This document shows positions 18,992 through 26,772 of a DNA stretch of 29,537 bases, piece after piece. The position numbers and the translations under genes were made by a program. Location: positions 1 through 29,537 of the forward strand of contig JBCBDU010000043.1 in NCBI GenBank assembly GCA_038529355.1. The letters are read 5' to 3'. The stretch comes from CALBPI01 sp038529355. GTDB lineage: Bacteria; Pseudomonadota; Gammaproteobacteria; Steroidobacterales; Woeseiaceae. A model generated the notes under the pieces. It was not told where the DNA came from. It saw only the letters and a list, made by a program, of their open reading frames with translations, and made no database searches. Numbering within the stretch: the first letter of the stretch is position 1; each line of letters starts with the position of its first letter.

Positions 18992-19296
18992 GCCAGACTT
19001 TTCGTGAAGAGCGTCTGCTGACGGTGCTGCTCGGTCCGCACGTTTCTGAAAAAGCACACATGGTCGGCGAAAAGGCCAACCAGGTTGCGTTCAAGGTGCG
19101 CGTTGATGCGACCAAGAGCGAGATCAAGGCGGCGGTCGAGAAACTGTTCGAAGTCAGCGTTGATGGCGTAACGGTTGTCAATCAGGCCGGCAAGGTCAAG
19201 CGACGCGGTCGCGGCTTCGGTCGTCGTGCCTCGTTCAAGAAAGCGTATGTCAGCCTTGCCGCTGGTAGCGAAATCGATTTCCTCGGCGCCGAATAA
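18988..19296 (+). CDS. rplW: 50S ribosomal protein L23
   Basis: L23 sits at the tunnel exit and docks signal recognition particle and trigger factor. It has 102 residues (E. coli 100). Recognisable parts are ERLLTVLLGPHVSEKAHMV, NQVAFKVRVDATKSEIKAAV, KLFEVSVDGVTVVN and the loop GKVKRRGRGFGRRASFKKAY. The start ATG overlaps the rplD stop in ATGA, a classic coupling arrangement, and GAGG lies just before it inside rplD. rplB follows after 26 bases. Confidence 0.97.
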   Translation: MSQTFREERLLTVLLGPHVSEKAHMVGEKANQVAFKVRVDATKSEIKAAVEKLFEVSVDGVTVVNQAGKVKRRGRGFGRRASFKKAYVSLAAGSEIDFLGAE

Positions 19297-19322
19297 AGCG
19301 CGGGTAGAAAGGTAGACTTAAC

Positions 19323-20153
19323 ATGTCATTGCAAAAACAAAAGCCGACATCACCCGGTCGTCGATTTCAGGTCAAAGTGCTGTCCGAAGGGCTGCACAAG
19401 GGCGGCCCGTACGCGCCGTTGCTCGACAAGAAATCGAAAAGCGGTGGTCGCAACAACACCGGTCGCATTACCGTGCGCCATCATGGTGGTGGCCACAAGC
19501 AGCGCTATCGCATCATCGATTTCAAGCGCGACAAGATTGGTGTGCCGGGCGTGGTTGAGCGTCTTGAGTACGATCCCAACCGCAGCGCACACATCGCGTT
19601 GATCAAATATGCCGATGGCGAGCGTCGCTACATTCTGGCGCCGAAGGGTGTCAAACCAGGTACGCCGATCCAGTCATCGGACGATGCACCGATTAAGCCC
19701 GGTAACTCGCTGCCGCTGCGCAACATTCCGGTAGGTAGCCAGGTGCATTGCGTTGAGATGAAACCTGGCAAGGGCGCACAAATGGTACGCTCGGCCGGCG
19801 GTACGGCTCAGGTCGCAGCTCGCGAAGGCGCGTACGTTACGTTGCGTTTACGGTCTGGTGAGATGCGCAAGATTCACACCGAATGTCGCGCGACGATCGG
19901 TGAGGTTGGCCACGGTGAGCACAACCTGCGCAAGCTCGGTAAAGCTGGCGCCAAACGTTGGCGCGGTGTTCGCCCGACCGTTCGCGGTGTGGCGATGAAC
20001 CCGGTCGATCACCCGCATGGTGGTGGTGAAGGTCGCACGTCGGGTGGTCGCCATCCGGTTAGCCCTTGGGGCACGCCGACCAAGGGTTACAAGACACGCT
20101 CTAACAAGCGTACAGATTCGATGATTGTTCGTCGGCGTAAGAGCCGCAAGTAA
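19323..20153 (+). CDS. rplB: 50S ribosomal protein L2
   Basis: L2 is a large-subunit core protein near the peptidyl transferase centre and bridge B7b. It has 276 residues (E. coli 273). The OB-like N-terminal domain includes GGRNNTGRITVRHHGGGHKQ and RIIDFKRDKIGVPG. The SH3-like domain includes VHCVEMKPGKGAQMVRSAG and YVTLRLRSGEMRKI. The C-terminal extension has the invariant NPVDHPHGGGEGRTSGGRHP, with the His near the active centre, and ends in a basic RRRKSRK tail. ATG 19323 follows GAAAGG. Nothing in it is unusual. Confidence 0.99.
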   Translation: MSLQKQKPTSPGRRFQVKVLSEGLHKGGPYAPLLDKKSKSGGRNNTGRITVRHHGGGHKQRYRIIDFKRDKIGVPGVVERLEYDPNRSAHIALIKYADGERRYILAPKGVKPGTPIQSSDDAPIKPGNSLPLRNIPVGSQVHCVEMKPGKGAQMVRSAGGTAQVAAREGAYVTLRLRSGEMRKIHTECRATIGEVGHGEHNLRKLGKAGAKRWRGVRPTVRGVAMNPVDHPHGGGEGRTSGGRHPVSPWGTPTKGYKTRSNKRTDSMIVRRRKSRK

Positions 20154-20187
20154 CGGCTGACTTAAGCCAGAGACAGGAAGAAATTAC

Positions 20188-20463
20188 GTGCCACGTTCAC
20201 TCAAAAAAGGACCGTTCGTCGACAACCACCTCGCCAAGAAGGTTGAGGCTGCATCGGCTGCCAATGATCGTCGTCCTATCAAAACCTGGTCGCGCCGTTC
20301 AATGGTGTTGCCGGACATGGTTGGCCTCACGATTGCCGTTCACAACGGACGTCAACACGTGCCTGTGCTGATTTCAGAAAACATGGTTGGTCACAAGCTC
20401 GGCGAATTTTCGATGACGCGTACCTTTAAAGGTCACGCCGGTGATCGCAAGACCAAGCGCTAG
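20188..20463 (+). CDS. rpsS: 30S ribosomal protein S19
   Basis: S19 binds S13 in the 30S head and contacts the large subunit. It has 91 residues. The start is GTG at 20188, behind CAGGAAG; it gives the standard PRSLKKGPFVDNHL N-terminus. Other signatures are IKTWSRRSMVLPDMVGLTIA, VHNGRQHVPV and HKLGEFSMTRTFKGH. It lies 34 bases after rplB and 11 before rplV, in the usual S10 order. Confidence 0.98.
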   Translation: MPRSLKKGPFVDNHLAKKVEAASAANDRRPIKTWSRRSMVLPDMVGLTIAVHNGRQHVPVLISENMVGHKLGEFSMTRTFKGHAGDRKTKR

Positions 20464-20474
20464 GAATTAACGAC

Positions 20475-20816
20475 ATGCAAGTTGCAGCAAAATTGCGTTA
20501 CGCGCGCATCTCACCGCAAAAATGCCGGCTCGTTGCCGACATGATTCGCGGCAAATCGGTTGACGAGGCGATCACGACCTTGTCGTTCATGCCGAAGAAA
20601 GGCGCCGGAATCGTTCGCAAGGTACTCGAGTCAGCGATTGCTAACGCCGAGCACAACCACGGTGCGGATATCGACGAGCTGAAGGTCGAGACCATCATGA
20701 TCGACGAAGCGCCGACGTTTCGCCGCTATCGTGCGCGCGCCAAAGGCCGTGGCACTCGCATCATCAAACGTAACTCTCACATCACGATCCGCGTTGCGGA
20801 CAACGCCGGCAAGTAG
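20475..20816 (+). CDS. rplV: 50S ribosomal protein L22
   Basis: L22 spans domains of 23S rRNA, and its beta-hairpin lines the exit tunnel constriction with L4. It has 113 residues (E. coli 110). The N-terminal part has AKLRYARISPQKCRLVADMI and the middle has KVLESAIANAEHNHG. The tunnel loop near residues 78-100 reads DEAPTFRRYRARAKGRGTRI and is intact, with no macrolide-type deletion. It ends HITIRVADNAGK. AGGAATTAACGAC precedes the start. Confidence 0.98.
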   Translation: MQVAAKLRYARISPQKCRLVADMIRGKSVDEAITTLSFMPKKGAGIVRKVLESAIANAEHNHGADIDELKVETIMIDEAPTFRRYRARAKGRGTRIIKRNSHITIRVADNAGK

Positions 20817-20827
20817 GGCAGCACGCT

Positions 20828-21508
20828 ATGGGTCAAAAAGTACATCCAACCGGTATTCGCTTAGGCATTACCTCTGACTGGACCTCCAAATGGTATGCGG
20901 ACTCGCAGACCTTCCCGGAGTATGTGCGCCAGGATTTCGAAGTGCGTACGTTCCTGACGAAGCGTTTGAAAGACGCCTCTGTCTCGAAAATCCAGATCGA
21001 GCGTCCGGCGAAGAAGGTCAACATTACTTTGCACACGGCACGTCCGGGTATCGTCATCGGCAAGAAGGGCGAGGACATTGAGCGCCTGCGTCGTGAAGTG
21101 GCTCGCATGGTCGGAATGCCGTTGCAGGACGTGCGCATCAACATCGCCGAGATTCGCAAGCCAGAACTCGACGCAACTCTGGTTGCCGAAGGCATTGCGC
21201 AGCAGTTGGAGCGTCGTGTGATGTTCCGCCGCGCGATGAAACGTGCGGTAACCAACACGATGCGTGTTGGGGCGTTGGGTATCAAGGTTAAGGCCGGTGG
21301 TCGTTTGAACGGTGCGGAGATCGCGCGTTCTGAGTGGTACCGCGAAGGTCGCGTGCCGTTGCACACGCTGCGTGCCGACATTGACTACGGCACTGCCGAA
21401 GCCAACACGACATACGGCATCATCGGTGTGAAGGTGTGGATCTTCAAAGGCGAAGTCTACGAGACCGATACTCAGGCAGCTGAGCCTGCTGAAGCCACGG
21501 CGCGCTAG
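20828..21508 (+). CDS. rpsC: 30S ribosomal protein S3
   Basis: S3 is at the mRNA entry tunnel and contributes to mRNA helicase activity of the ribosome. It has 226 residues (E. coli 233). The N-terminus MGQKVHPTGIRLGITSDW is typical. The KH domain contains RPGIVIGKKGEDIERLRREV, with the GKKG loop around residue 78. The C-terminal domain has RRAMKRAVTNTMRVGALGIK, SEWYREGRVPLHTLRADIDY and GVKVWIFKGEVY. The last dozen residues (TQAAEPAEATAR) are a short variable tail. It lies 11 bases after rplV and 12 before rplP. Confidence 0.99.
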   Translation: MGQKVHPTGIRLGITSDWTSKWYADSQTFPEYVRQDFEVRTFLTKRLKDASVSKIQIERPAKKVNITLHTARPGIVIGKKGEDIERLRREVARMVGMPLQDVRINIAEIRKPELDATLVAEGIAQQLERRVMFRRAMKRAVTNTMRVGALGIKVKAGGRLNGAEIARSEWYREGRVPLHTLRADIDYGTAEANTTYGIIGVKVWIFKGEVYETDTQAAEPAEATAR

Positions 21509-21520
21509 GAGCTAACGAGC

Positions 21521-21934
21521 ATGTTGCAGCCAAAGAGAACAAAATTCCGCAAACAGATGAAAGGTCGCAACCGCGGTCTTGCACATCGCGGCAGTACGGT
21601 GTCTTTCGGTGAGTATGCACTGAAGGCAACCGGTCGCGGTCGCCTGACAGCGCGCCAGATTGAGGCAGCGCGTCGTGCGATGACCCGTCACATTAAACGT
21701 GGCGGCAAAATCTGGATTCGTGTCTTCCCCGACAAGCCCATCAGCAAGAAGCCGCTGGAAGTTCGTCAGGGTAAAGGTAAGGGTAACGTTGAGTACTGGG
21801 TAGCCCAGATTCAGCCGGGCCGCATCCTTTACGAGATGGAAGGCGTTAGTGAAGAAGTGGCGCGCGAGGCGTTTCGCCTGGCCGCTGCCAAGATCCCAAT
21901 GGCAACAGCCTTCGTTGAACGGCAGGTAATGTGA
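21521..21934 (+). CDS. rplP: 50S ribosomal protein L16
   Basis: L16 organises the A-site region of the large subunit and joins late in assembly. It has 137 residues (E. coli 136). Conserved segments are MLQPKRTKFRKQMKGRNRGL, FGEYALKATGRGRLTARQIE, AARRAMTRHIKRGGKIWIRV and PLEVRQGKGKGNVEYWVAQI. The Arg of EVRQGKG corresponds to the hydroxylated Arg81 of E. coli. GGAGCTAACGAGC precedes the ATG. The TGA stop overlaps the rpmC ATG by one base. Confidence 0.99.
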   Translation: MLQPKRTKFRKQMKGRNRGLAHRGSTVSFGEYALKATGRGRLTARQIEAARRAMTRHIKRGGKIWIRVFPDKPISKKPLEVRQGKGKGNVEYWVAQIQPGRILYEMEGVSEEVAREAFRLAAAKIPMATAFVERQVM

Positions 21935-22143
21935 TGAAAGCGTCAGAAATGCGTGAAATGGATCGCGAGGCTCAGGAAGCAGAATTGCTGAAGCTGCGCC
22001 GCGAACAATTCAACTTGCGGATGCAGAAGGCTACTGGCCAGGACATGCCGCAACAGGATTACCGTCGCGTACGCAAAGACATTGCGCGTTTGAAAACGGT
22101 GATGACGGAAAGTGCAGCCAACGCTGCGGCGAAAGGCGCATAA
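21934..22143 (+). CDS. rpmC: 50S ribosomal protein L29
   Basis: L29 is a small helical protein next to L23 at the tunnel exit. I place the start at ATG 21934 (69 residues), overlapping the rplP stop as TGATG. A GTG one codon earlier (21931) would add only one Met. MKASEMREMD matches the family's usual MKASEL-type start, and CAGGT lies at a good distance. It continues with LLKLRREQFNLRMQKATGQ and VRKDIARLKTVM, followed by an Ala-rich tail slightly longer than that of E. coli (63 residues). Confidence 0.96.
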   Translation: MKASEMREMDREAQEAELLKLRREQFNLRMQKATGQDMPQQDYRRVRKDIARLKTVMTESAANAAAKGA

Positions 22144-22152
22144 GGACAGATC

Positions 22153-22425
22153 ATGAGCGAAACGAAGAACGAGAAAAGCGAACGTCGGCTGGTCGGCAAG
22201 GTTGTCTCTGACAAGATGGACAAGACCGTGTCGATTGCGATCGAGCGTCTGGTGCGTCACGAAGTCTATGGCAAGTACATTCGTCGTACGACCAAACTGA
22301 AGGCGCACGACGAGGCGAACGAATGCCGTACTGGCGATACCGTTGCAATCAGCGAGTGTCGTCCGGTTTCCAAGAGCAAGGCCTGGACCGTGGTCGAGGT
22401 TGTAGAGCGCGCAGCAGAGCGATAG
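22153..22425 (+). CDS. rpsQ: 30S ribosomal protein S17
   Basis: S17 is an OB-fold primary binder of the 16S 5' domain. It has 90 residues (E. coli 84). A charged N-terminal stretch is followed by RRLVGKVVSDKMDKTVSIAI, RHEVYGKYIRRTTKLKAHDE, CRTGDTVAISECRPVSKSKA and WTVVEVVERA. AAGGACAG precedes the ATG. It lies nine bases after rpmC, at the end of the S10 cluster; a 48-base spacer with no evident promoter leads to rplN. Confidence 0.98.
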   Translation: MSETKNEKSERRLVGKVVSDKMDKTVSIAIERLVRHEVYGKYIRRTTKLKAHDEANECRTGDTVAISECRPVSKSKAWTVVEVVERAAER

Positions 22426-22473
22426 TCGGTTGTCCGCTAACGTGCGGCAAACCCTAAAGGCAGGAATAAGCCA

Positions 22474-22842
22474 ATGATTCAGATGCAAACCGTTCTTGAT
22501 GCAGCAGATAACAGCGGCGCGCGCCGTGTGATGTGCATCAAGGTGCTTGGCGGCTCGAAGCGCCGTTACGCCGGTGTCGGCGACGTGATCAAGGTCAGCG
22601 TCAAAGACGCGATCCCGCGTGGCAAGGTAAAGAAAGGTGAGGTGTACAACGCAGTGGTTGTGCGTACTCGCAAGGGCGTTCGTCGCAAGGACGGCTCGTT
22701 GATCCGTTTCGACGGCAATGCGGCGGTGCTGCTGAACAGCAAGCTTGAGCCGATTGGCACACGCATCTTTGGCCCGGTCACGCGTGAGCTGCGTGGTCAG
22801 AACTTTATGAAAATCGTGTCGCTCGCACCGGAAGTGCTGTAG
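22474..22842 (+). CDS. rplN: 50S ribosomal protein L14
   Basis: L14 lies at the subunit interface and is the binding site of the silencing factor RsfS. It has 122 residues (E. coli 123). Signatures are MIQMQTVLDAADNSGARRVM, CIKVLGGSKRRYAGVGDVIK, AVVVRTRKGVRRKDGSLIRF and the closing LEPIGTRIFGPVTRELR. It is the first gene of the spc cluster. In E. coli a promoter sits before this gene; here the 48-base spacer shows no clear boxes, so it may be read through from upstream. AAAGGCAGGAA precedes the start. Confidence 0.99.
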   Translation: MIQMQTVLDAADNSGARRVMCIKVLGGSKRRYAGVGDVIKVSVKDAIPRGKVKKGEVYNAVVVRTRKGVRRKDGSLIRFDGNAAVLLNSKLEPIGTRIFGPVTRELRGQNFMKIVSLAPEVL

Positions 22843-22863
22843 CGGCCGACAGGAAGTATTCGG

Positions 22864-23181
22864 ATGAAGAAGATCAGAAAAGGTGACGAAGTCATCGTTA
22901 TCACCGGCAAGGACAAAGGTCGCACTGGCACCGTGCTTGCTGTAAGTGCTGACGACAAAGTTCTGGTAGAGGGCATTAACGTGGCCAAGAAGCACGTGCG
23001 CCCGAATCCAAACGTCGGTGAGCCAGGTGGTATCCAGGACAAGACGATGCCGATCCATATTTCCAACGTTCAGGTATACAACCCGAAAACCAAAAAAGGC
23101 GACCGGGTTGCCATTGAAATCAGCGATAAAGGCGTGAAACGCCGGGTATTTCGCTCTAACAACGAGGCGGTCGACGTATAG
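22864..23181 (+). CDS. rplX: 50S ribosomal protein L24
   Basis: L24 starts large-subunit assembly at the 5' end of 23S rRNA and sits near the tunnel exit. It has 105 residues (E. coli 104). The KOW motif lies at about residues 6-33: RKGDEVIVITGKDKGRTGTV. It continues with VEGINVAKKHVRPNPNVGEP and PIHISNVQVYNPKTKKGDRV. GACAGGAAG lies upstream of ATG 22864. It is 21 bases after rplN and 24 before rplE. In E. coli S8 represses the spc operon at the rplX-rplE junction; no clear S8 site was assigned here. Confidence 0.98.
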   Translation: MKKIRKGDEVIVITGKDKGRTGTVLAVSADDKVLVEGINVAKKHVRPNPNVGEPGGIQDKTMPIHISNVQVYNPKTKKGDRVAIEISDKGVKRRVFRSNNEAVDV

Positions 23182-23205
23182 CCTGCGGGCACGTCGAGAA
23201 GAGCT

Positions 23206-23745
23206 ATGGCGAGACTGCAAGAACAGTACAAAGAGACGTTGATTCCGGCGCTGCAAGAGAAGCTGGGTCTGAAAAACGTCATGGAAGTGCCGAAGATCAC
23301 CAAAATCACCATCAATATGGGTGTCGGTGAGGCAATTGCTGACAAGAAGGTCATGGATAATGCGGTTAAGGACATGACCGCATTGACGGGTCAAAAGCCG
23401 GTCGTGCGCAACGCGCGCAAATCGGTTGCCGGCTTCAAGGTCCGTGAAGGCTATCCGATCGGTTGCAAGGTGACGCTGCGTCGCGAACGCATGTATGAGT
23501 TCCTTGATCGTCTGATCTCGATCGCGATTCCTCGGATTCGCGACTTTCGTGGCCTGAATGCAAAGTCTTTCGATCGTCAGGGTAACTACTCGATGGGTGT
23601 GACCGAGCAGATCATCTTTCCAGAGATCGAATACGACCAGGTCGATGCGATGCGCGGCATGGACATCACAATCACGACGACAGCACGTAACGCGGACGAA
23701 GGCCGCGCACTGCTCGAAGCGTTCAATTTTCCGTTCAAGCGCTAG
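23206..23745 (+). CDS. rplE: 50S ribosomal protein L5
   Basis: L5 is part of the central protuberance, binding 5S rRNA and contacting P-site tRNA. It has 179 residues, as in E. coli. Recognised parts are MARLQEQYKETLIPALQEKL, PKITKITINMGVGEAIADKK, TGQKPVVRNARKSVAGFKVR, GYPIGCKVTLRRERMYEFLD and IFPEIEYDQVDAMRGMDITI. The start region lies behind GAGAAGAG. It is followed by rpsN in the usual spc order. Confidence 0.99.
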   Translation: MARLQEQYKETLIPALQEKLGLKNVMEVPKITKITINMGVGEAIADKKVMDNAVKDMTALTGQKPVVRNARKSVAGFKVREGYPIGCKVTLRRERMYEFLDRLISIAIPRIRDFRGLNAKSFDRQGNYSMGVTEQIIFPEIEYDQVDAMRGMDITITTTARNADEGRALLEAFNFPFKR

Positions 23746-23771
23746 GCGCTGGTTAAGGATAGGTAAGCCTT

Positions 23772-24077
23772 ATGGCAAAGAAATCAATGGTGGCTCGCGA
23801 AGTGAAGCGTGCAAAGCTGGTAGCCCGTTACGCGAAGAAACGTACGGCGCTCAAAGCAATCATCAATAACCCGGAAGCGTCACTGGACGACAAGGAAGCA
23901 GCGCAGCATAAGCTGAACGCGATGCCGCGTGATGCGTCGCCGTCACGTATGCACAATCGGTGTTCGATCACCGGCCGTCCGCATGGCTTCTACCGCAAAT
24001 TTGGTCTAGCGCGCAACAAGCTGCGTGAGGCAACGATGAAGGGTGAAATCCCGGGCCTCAGCAAGGCCAGCTGGTAA
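23772..24077 (+). CDS. rpsN: 30S ribosomal protein S14 (zinc-free long form)
   Basis: S14 is a late-assembly protein of the 30S head. It has 101 residues, the long form. The C-terminal core reads RCSITGRPHGFYRKFGLARN without the paired CxxC zinc motifs of the short form; only one Cys is present. The N-terminal MAKKSMVAREVKRAKLVARY is typical. ATG 23772 has AAGGATAGG upstream. This version is typical of gammaproteobacteria; L36 further on keeps its zinc site. Confidence 0.98.
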   Translation: MAKKSMVAREVKRAKLVARYAKKRTALKAIINNPEASLDDKEAAQHKLNAMPRDASPSRMHNRCSITGRPHGFYRKFGLARNKLREATMKGEIPGLSKASW

Positions 24078-24094
24078 GCGCAGGAACTATTACT

Positions 24095-24490
24095 ATGAGT
24101 ATGAGTGATCCCATTGCCGATATGCTGACCCGCATCCGTAACGCGCAAAAAGCGCGCAAAGTGGATGTCAGCATGCCGTCTTCCAACGCCAAGGTAGCTA
24201 TCGCCAACGTTTTGCGCGACGAGGGTTACGTGGGCGAAGTCAGCGTCGATAAGGATGGCGCTAAAGCCAACCTGAAGGTCGAGTTGCGCTATCACGACGG
24301 CGCGCCCGTCATTGAAAAAATCAAGCGCGTTAGTAAGCCGGGCTTGCGTATCTATCGCCAAACGGATGAATTACCGAAGGTGCTGGGTGGTCTCGGCGTC
24401 GCAATCGTCTCGACATCCGCGGGTGTAATGAGCGATCGCCAGGCGCGTGAGAAGGGTATCGGTGGCGAGGTGATCTGCTTCGTTCAATAA
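24095..24490 (+). CDS. rpsH: 30S ribosomal protein S8
   Basis: S8 is a primary binder of the 16S central domain, and in E. coli it represses the spc operon. It has 131 residues (E. coli 130). A second ATG occurs two codons in (24101); 24095 is preferred because MSMSDPIADMLTRIRNAQ matches the E. coli start and AGGAACT lies upstream. Other parts are MPSSNAKVAIANVLRDEGYV, RVSKPGLRIYRQTDELPKVL and VSTSAGVMSDRQAREKGIGG, ending EVICFVQ. Confidence 0.98.
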   Translation: MSMSDPIADMLTRIRNAQKARKVDVSMPSSNAKVAIANVLRDEGYVGEVSVDKDGAKANLKVELRYHDGAPVIEKIKRVSKPGLRIYRQTDELPKVLGGLGVAIVSTSAGVMSDRQAREKGIGGEVICFVQ

Positions 24491-24523
24491 GAGCGGGCGA
24501 TCCGGGCAACAACAGATTTTGCA

Positions 24524-24539
24524 GGCGACCCGAGTCGCC
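24524..24539 (+). other. Small hairpin between rpsH and rplF
   Basis: GGCGAC (24524-24529) pairs with GTCGCC (24534-24539) around CCGA. CAACAGATT occurs on both sides of it (24509-24517 and 24539-24547). The 69-base gap is longer than most in this cluster. There is no T-run or promoter, and the function is unknown. Confidence 0.3.
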
Positions 24540-24559
24540 AACAGATTGAGTAAACGACA

Positions 24560-25093
24560 ATGTCGAGAATAGCGAAACAACCTGTGACCCTGCCGAAGGG
24601 CGTCGAATTGACGCGCAGCGGCAGCACCATCTCCATGAAAGGCAGCAAAGGCAACCTTTCAATGGATCTTCATTCGGAAGTCGAATTGGCCGAAGAAGAC
24701 GGCAGCTGGCAGGTCAGTGCACGCAGTGGCTCGCGGTTCGCGAAAGCCATGTCAGGCACCACACGCTCTCTTTTGGCCAACATGGCCAAAGGTGTCAGCG
24801 AAGGTTGGGAGCGTAAGCTGACACTGGTTGGCGTTGGTTATCGTGCTGCGGCACAGGGCGACAAGCTGAACCTGACGTTGGGCTTTTCGCATCCGGTCGT
24901 CCACCAGATGCCAGCCGGCGTGAAGGTTGAGACGCCGAGCCAGACGGAAATCGTGCTGAGCGGTGTCGACAAGCAGGCGATCGGTCAGGTAGCGGCTGAG
25001 ATTCGCGCTTACCGTCCGCCGGAGCCCTACAAGGGCAAGGGCGTTCGCTACTCCGACGAGCGCGTCGTACGTAAAGAAGCGAAGAAAAAGTAG
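24560..25093 (+). CDS. rplF: 50S ribosomal protein L6
   Basis: L6 lies near the sarcin-ricin loop and supports factor binding. It has 177 residues, as in E. coli. The two similar domains are visible: the N-terminal one with SRIAKQPVTLPKGVELTRSG and GTTRSLLANMAKGVSEGWER, then KLTLVGVGYRAAAQGDKLNL and the C-terminal one with VETPSQTEIVLSGVDKQAIG and IRAYRPPEPYKGKGVRYSDE. It ends in a Lys-rich tail. The ribosome-binding site before ATG 24560 is weak (GAG of TTGAGTAAACGAC). Confidence 0.98.
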   Translation: MSRIAKQPVTLPKGVELTRSGSTISMKGSKGNLSMDLHSEVELAEEDGSWQVSARSGSRFAKAMSGTTRSLLANMAKGVSEGWERKLTLVGVGYRAAAQGDKLNLTLGFSHPVVHQMPAGVKVETPSQTEIVLSGVDKQAIGQVAAEIRAYRPPEPYKGKGVRYSDERVVRKEAKKK

Positions 25094-25169
25094 GTTAACA
25101 GCACATTAAACCCACCCGGGTTGGCGGCCGCAGACAGTCGGTACGTGATCGGGGTAGTGAGTAACAACG

Positions 25170-25529
25170 ATGAAACTGAACAAGAAAGACAACCGACTGC
25201 GCCGCGCACGCCGCACCCGCGCGAAGATTCGCGAGCTGCGTGAAATGCGTTTGTCCGTACATCGCACGCCGCGTCACATCTACGCGCAAATCATTGCCGA
25301 AGATGGCAGCACGGTCGTGGCTTCGGCATCAACGGTGCAGAAGTCTGTGGCGAAGGGTTTGAAAGCGACCGGCAACGTCGACGCGGCAATTGCCGTCGGC
25401 AAGGCGCTGGCTAAGCGTGCGAAAGACAAGGGCGTCGAGCGCGTTGCGTTTGATCGTTCAGGGTATCGCTACCACGGTCGCGTCAAGGCGTTGGCCGATT
25501 CGGCTCGCGAAGCAGGACTGAAATTCTAG
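25170..25529 (+). CDS. rplR: 50S ribosomal protein L18
   Basis: L18 binds 5S rRNA and helps attach it to the large subunit. It has 119 residues (E. coli 117). The basic N-terminus KDNRLRRARRTRAKIRELRE is followed by MRLSVHRTPRHIYAQIIAED, STVQKSVAKGLKATGNVDAA and VERVAFDRSGYRYHGRVKAL, ending ADSAREAGLKF. The 76-base gap upstream (25094-25169) contains a minor AACCC/GGGTT hairpin at 25109-25122 and no promoter that I trust. GGGGTAGTGAG lies before the start. Confidence 0.98.
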   Translation: MKLNKKDNRLRRARRTRAKIRELREMRLSVHRTPRHIYAQIIAEDGSTVVASASTVQKSVAKGLKATGNVDAAIAVGKALAKRAKDKGVERVAFDRSGYRYHGRVKALADSAREAGLKF

Positions 25530-25603
25530 ACAGACAATACAGCAGTTAGTGCGCATCAACTGACGTTGGAGCTTAGAACGCACTCACAGCAGGAACCAAA
25601 AGC

Positions 25604-26110
25604 ATGGCAAAGAACGACAAACAAAACAGCGGCGACGACCTTCTCGAGAAACTGGTTGCCGTCAACCGTGTCGCGAAAGTGGTCAAGGGTGGCCGCCAGT
25701 TCGGCTTCACGGCGCTGACCGTTGTAGGCGACGGCAATGGCAATGTTGGTTTTGGCTATGGCAAAGCGCGCGAAGTGCCGATTGCTATCCAGAAAGCCAT
25801 GCAGGCCGCACGCAAGAATATTGCCAAGGTGCACTTGCGCGATGACACGCTGCAGTACGAGATCAAGGGTCGCCATGGCGCCACAAAGGTCTACATGCAG
25901 CCGGCCTCCGAAGGTACCGGTGTGATTGCTGGTGGTGCCATGCGCGCTGTATTCGAGTGTGCCGGCGTACGTAACGTACTGGCCAAGAGTTATGGCTCAC
26001 GCAATCCGATCAATGTCGTGCGTGCCACGATCAATGGTCTGACGAACATTCATTCACCGGCGTCTGTTGCTGCCAAGCGCGGCAAACGCGTCGAAGACAT
26101 TCTGGGTTAA
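25604..26110 (+). CDS. rpsE: 30S ribosomal protein S5
   Basis: S5 contributes to decoding accuracy and to mRNA unwinding at the entry tunnel. It has 168 residues (E. coli 167). The N-terminal double-stranded RNA-binding domain holds VNRVAKVVKGGRQFGFTALT, the loop region linked to spectinomycin resistance in E. coli, without an evident deletion. It continues with VVGDGNGNVGFGYGKAREVP, MQPASEGTGVIAGGAMRAVF and YGSRNPINVVRATINGL, ending AAKRGKRVEDILG. AGCAGGAA lies before ATG 25604. rpmD follows after three bases. Confidence 0.98.
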   Translation: MAKNDKQNSGDDLLEKLVAVNRVAKVVKGGRQFGFTALTVVGDGNGNVGFGYGKAREVPIAIQKAMQAARKNIAKVHLRDDTLQYEIKGRHGATKVYMQPASEGTGVIAGGAMRAVFECAGVRNVLAKSYGSRNPINVVRATINGLTNIHSPASVAAKRGKRVEDILG

Positions 26111-26113
26111 GCC

Positions 26114-26305
26114 ATGGCTGCTGCGAAGAACAAAATCAAGGTCACGCTGATCAAGAGCAAGTTTGGCCGTTTGAAGAACCACCGCGCAAGCATCGCCGGA
26201 TTGGGTCTGCGTCGTATCAACCACACTGTTGAAGTCGACGACACCCCGGAGAACCGCGGCATGATTAACCAGGTGTCATACCTGTTGCGGGTAGAGGAAG
26301 CGTAA
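26114..26305 (+). CDS. rpmD: 50S ribosomal protein L30
   Basis: L30 is a small large-subunit protein found in most gammaproteobacteria. It has 63 residues (E. coli 59). It reads IKVTLIKSKFGRLKNHRASI, AGLGLRRINHTVEVDDTPEN and RGMINQVSYLLRVEEA. The start is three bases after rpsE with only GGGTTAAG upstream, so translation is probably coupled. The stop overlaps the rplO start in TAATG. Confidence 0.97.
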   Translation: MAAAKNKIKVTLIKSKFGRLKNHRASIAGLGLRRINHTVEVDDTPENRGMINQVSYLLRVEEA

Positions 26306-26739
26306 TGCGCCTGAATACATTGAAACCGGCCGCCGGCAGCAAGCCGAGCGGCAAGCGCCTGGGTCGCGGTCACTCCGCGGGTCAGGGTAAGACCTCTGGC
26401 CGTGGTGTCAAAGGTCAGCACGCACGCTCGGGCGGCTATCACAAGGTCGGCTTCGAGGGTGGTCAGATGCAGTTGCAGCGCCGTTTGCCGAAAGTGGGTT
26501 TCAACTCACGCAAGGCTCACCTGAGCGCAGAGCTGCGTTTGCATGAGCTGGACCTGGTCAAAGAGGACGTCGTGGATCTGTTGTCGCTGAAAAGTGCGAA
26601 CCTGGTGCCGGCGTTCACCCAGAAAGTCAAAGTCATCGACTCTGGCAAAGTAACCAAAGCCGTGAAGCTCAAGGGCATCGCGGTTACACCTGGCGCCCGT
26701 AAGGCGATCGAAGCTGCCGGCGGCAGCATCGAAGACTGA
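26305..26739 (+). CDS. rplO: 50S ribosomal protein L15
   Basis: L15 is an early-assembly large-subunit protein with a long basic N-terminal extension. It has 144 residues, as in E. coli. The N-terminus reads MRLNTLKPAAGSKPSGKRLG, then GRGHSAGQGKTSGRGVKGQH and RSGGYHKVGFEGGQMQLQRR, threading into rRNA. The globular domain has LSLKSANLVPAFTQKVKVID and ends with KAIEAAGGSIED. The start shares one base with the rpmD stop; GTAGAGGAAG upstream gives a good ribosome-binding site. Confidence 0.98.
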   Translation: MRLNTLKPAAGSKPSGKRLGRGHSAGQGKTSGRGVKGQHARSGGYHKVGFEGGQMQLQRRLPKVGFNSRKAHLSAELRLHELDLVKEDVVDLLSLKSANLVPAFTQKVKVIDSGKVTKAVKLKGIAVTPGARKAIEAAGGSIED

Positions 26740-26772
26740 ACCGGCACCCCAAGTAAGCGAAGCTGAATAGTA

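Noticed and set aside
21943..23394. 483-codon minus-strand open frame opposite rpmC to rplE
   Set aside because: It spans five well-supported ribosomal genes on the other strand and has no family match; a shadow.
25109..25122. AACCC/GGGTT hairpin between rplF and rplR as a terminator
   Set aside because: Only five pairs, no T-run, and it lies inside a cluster that must be transcribed through.
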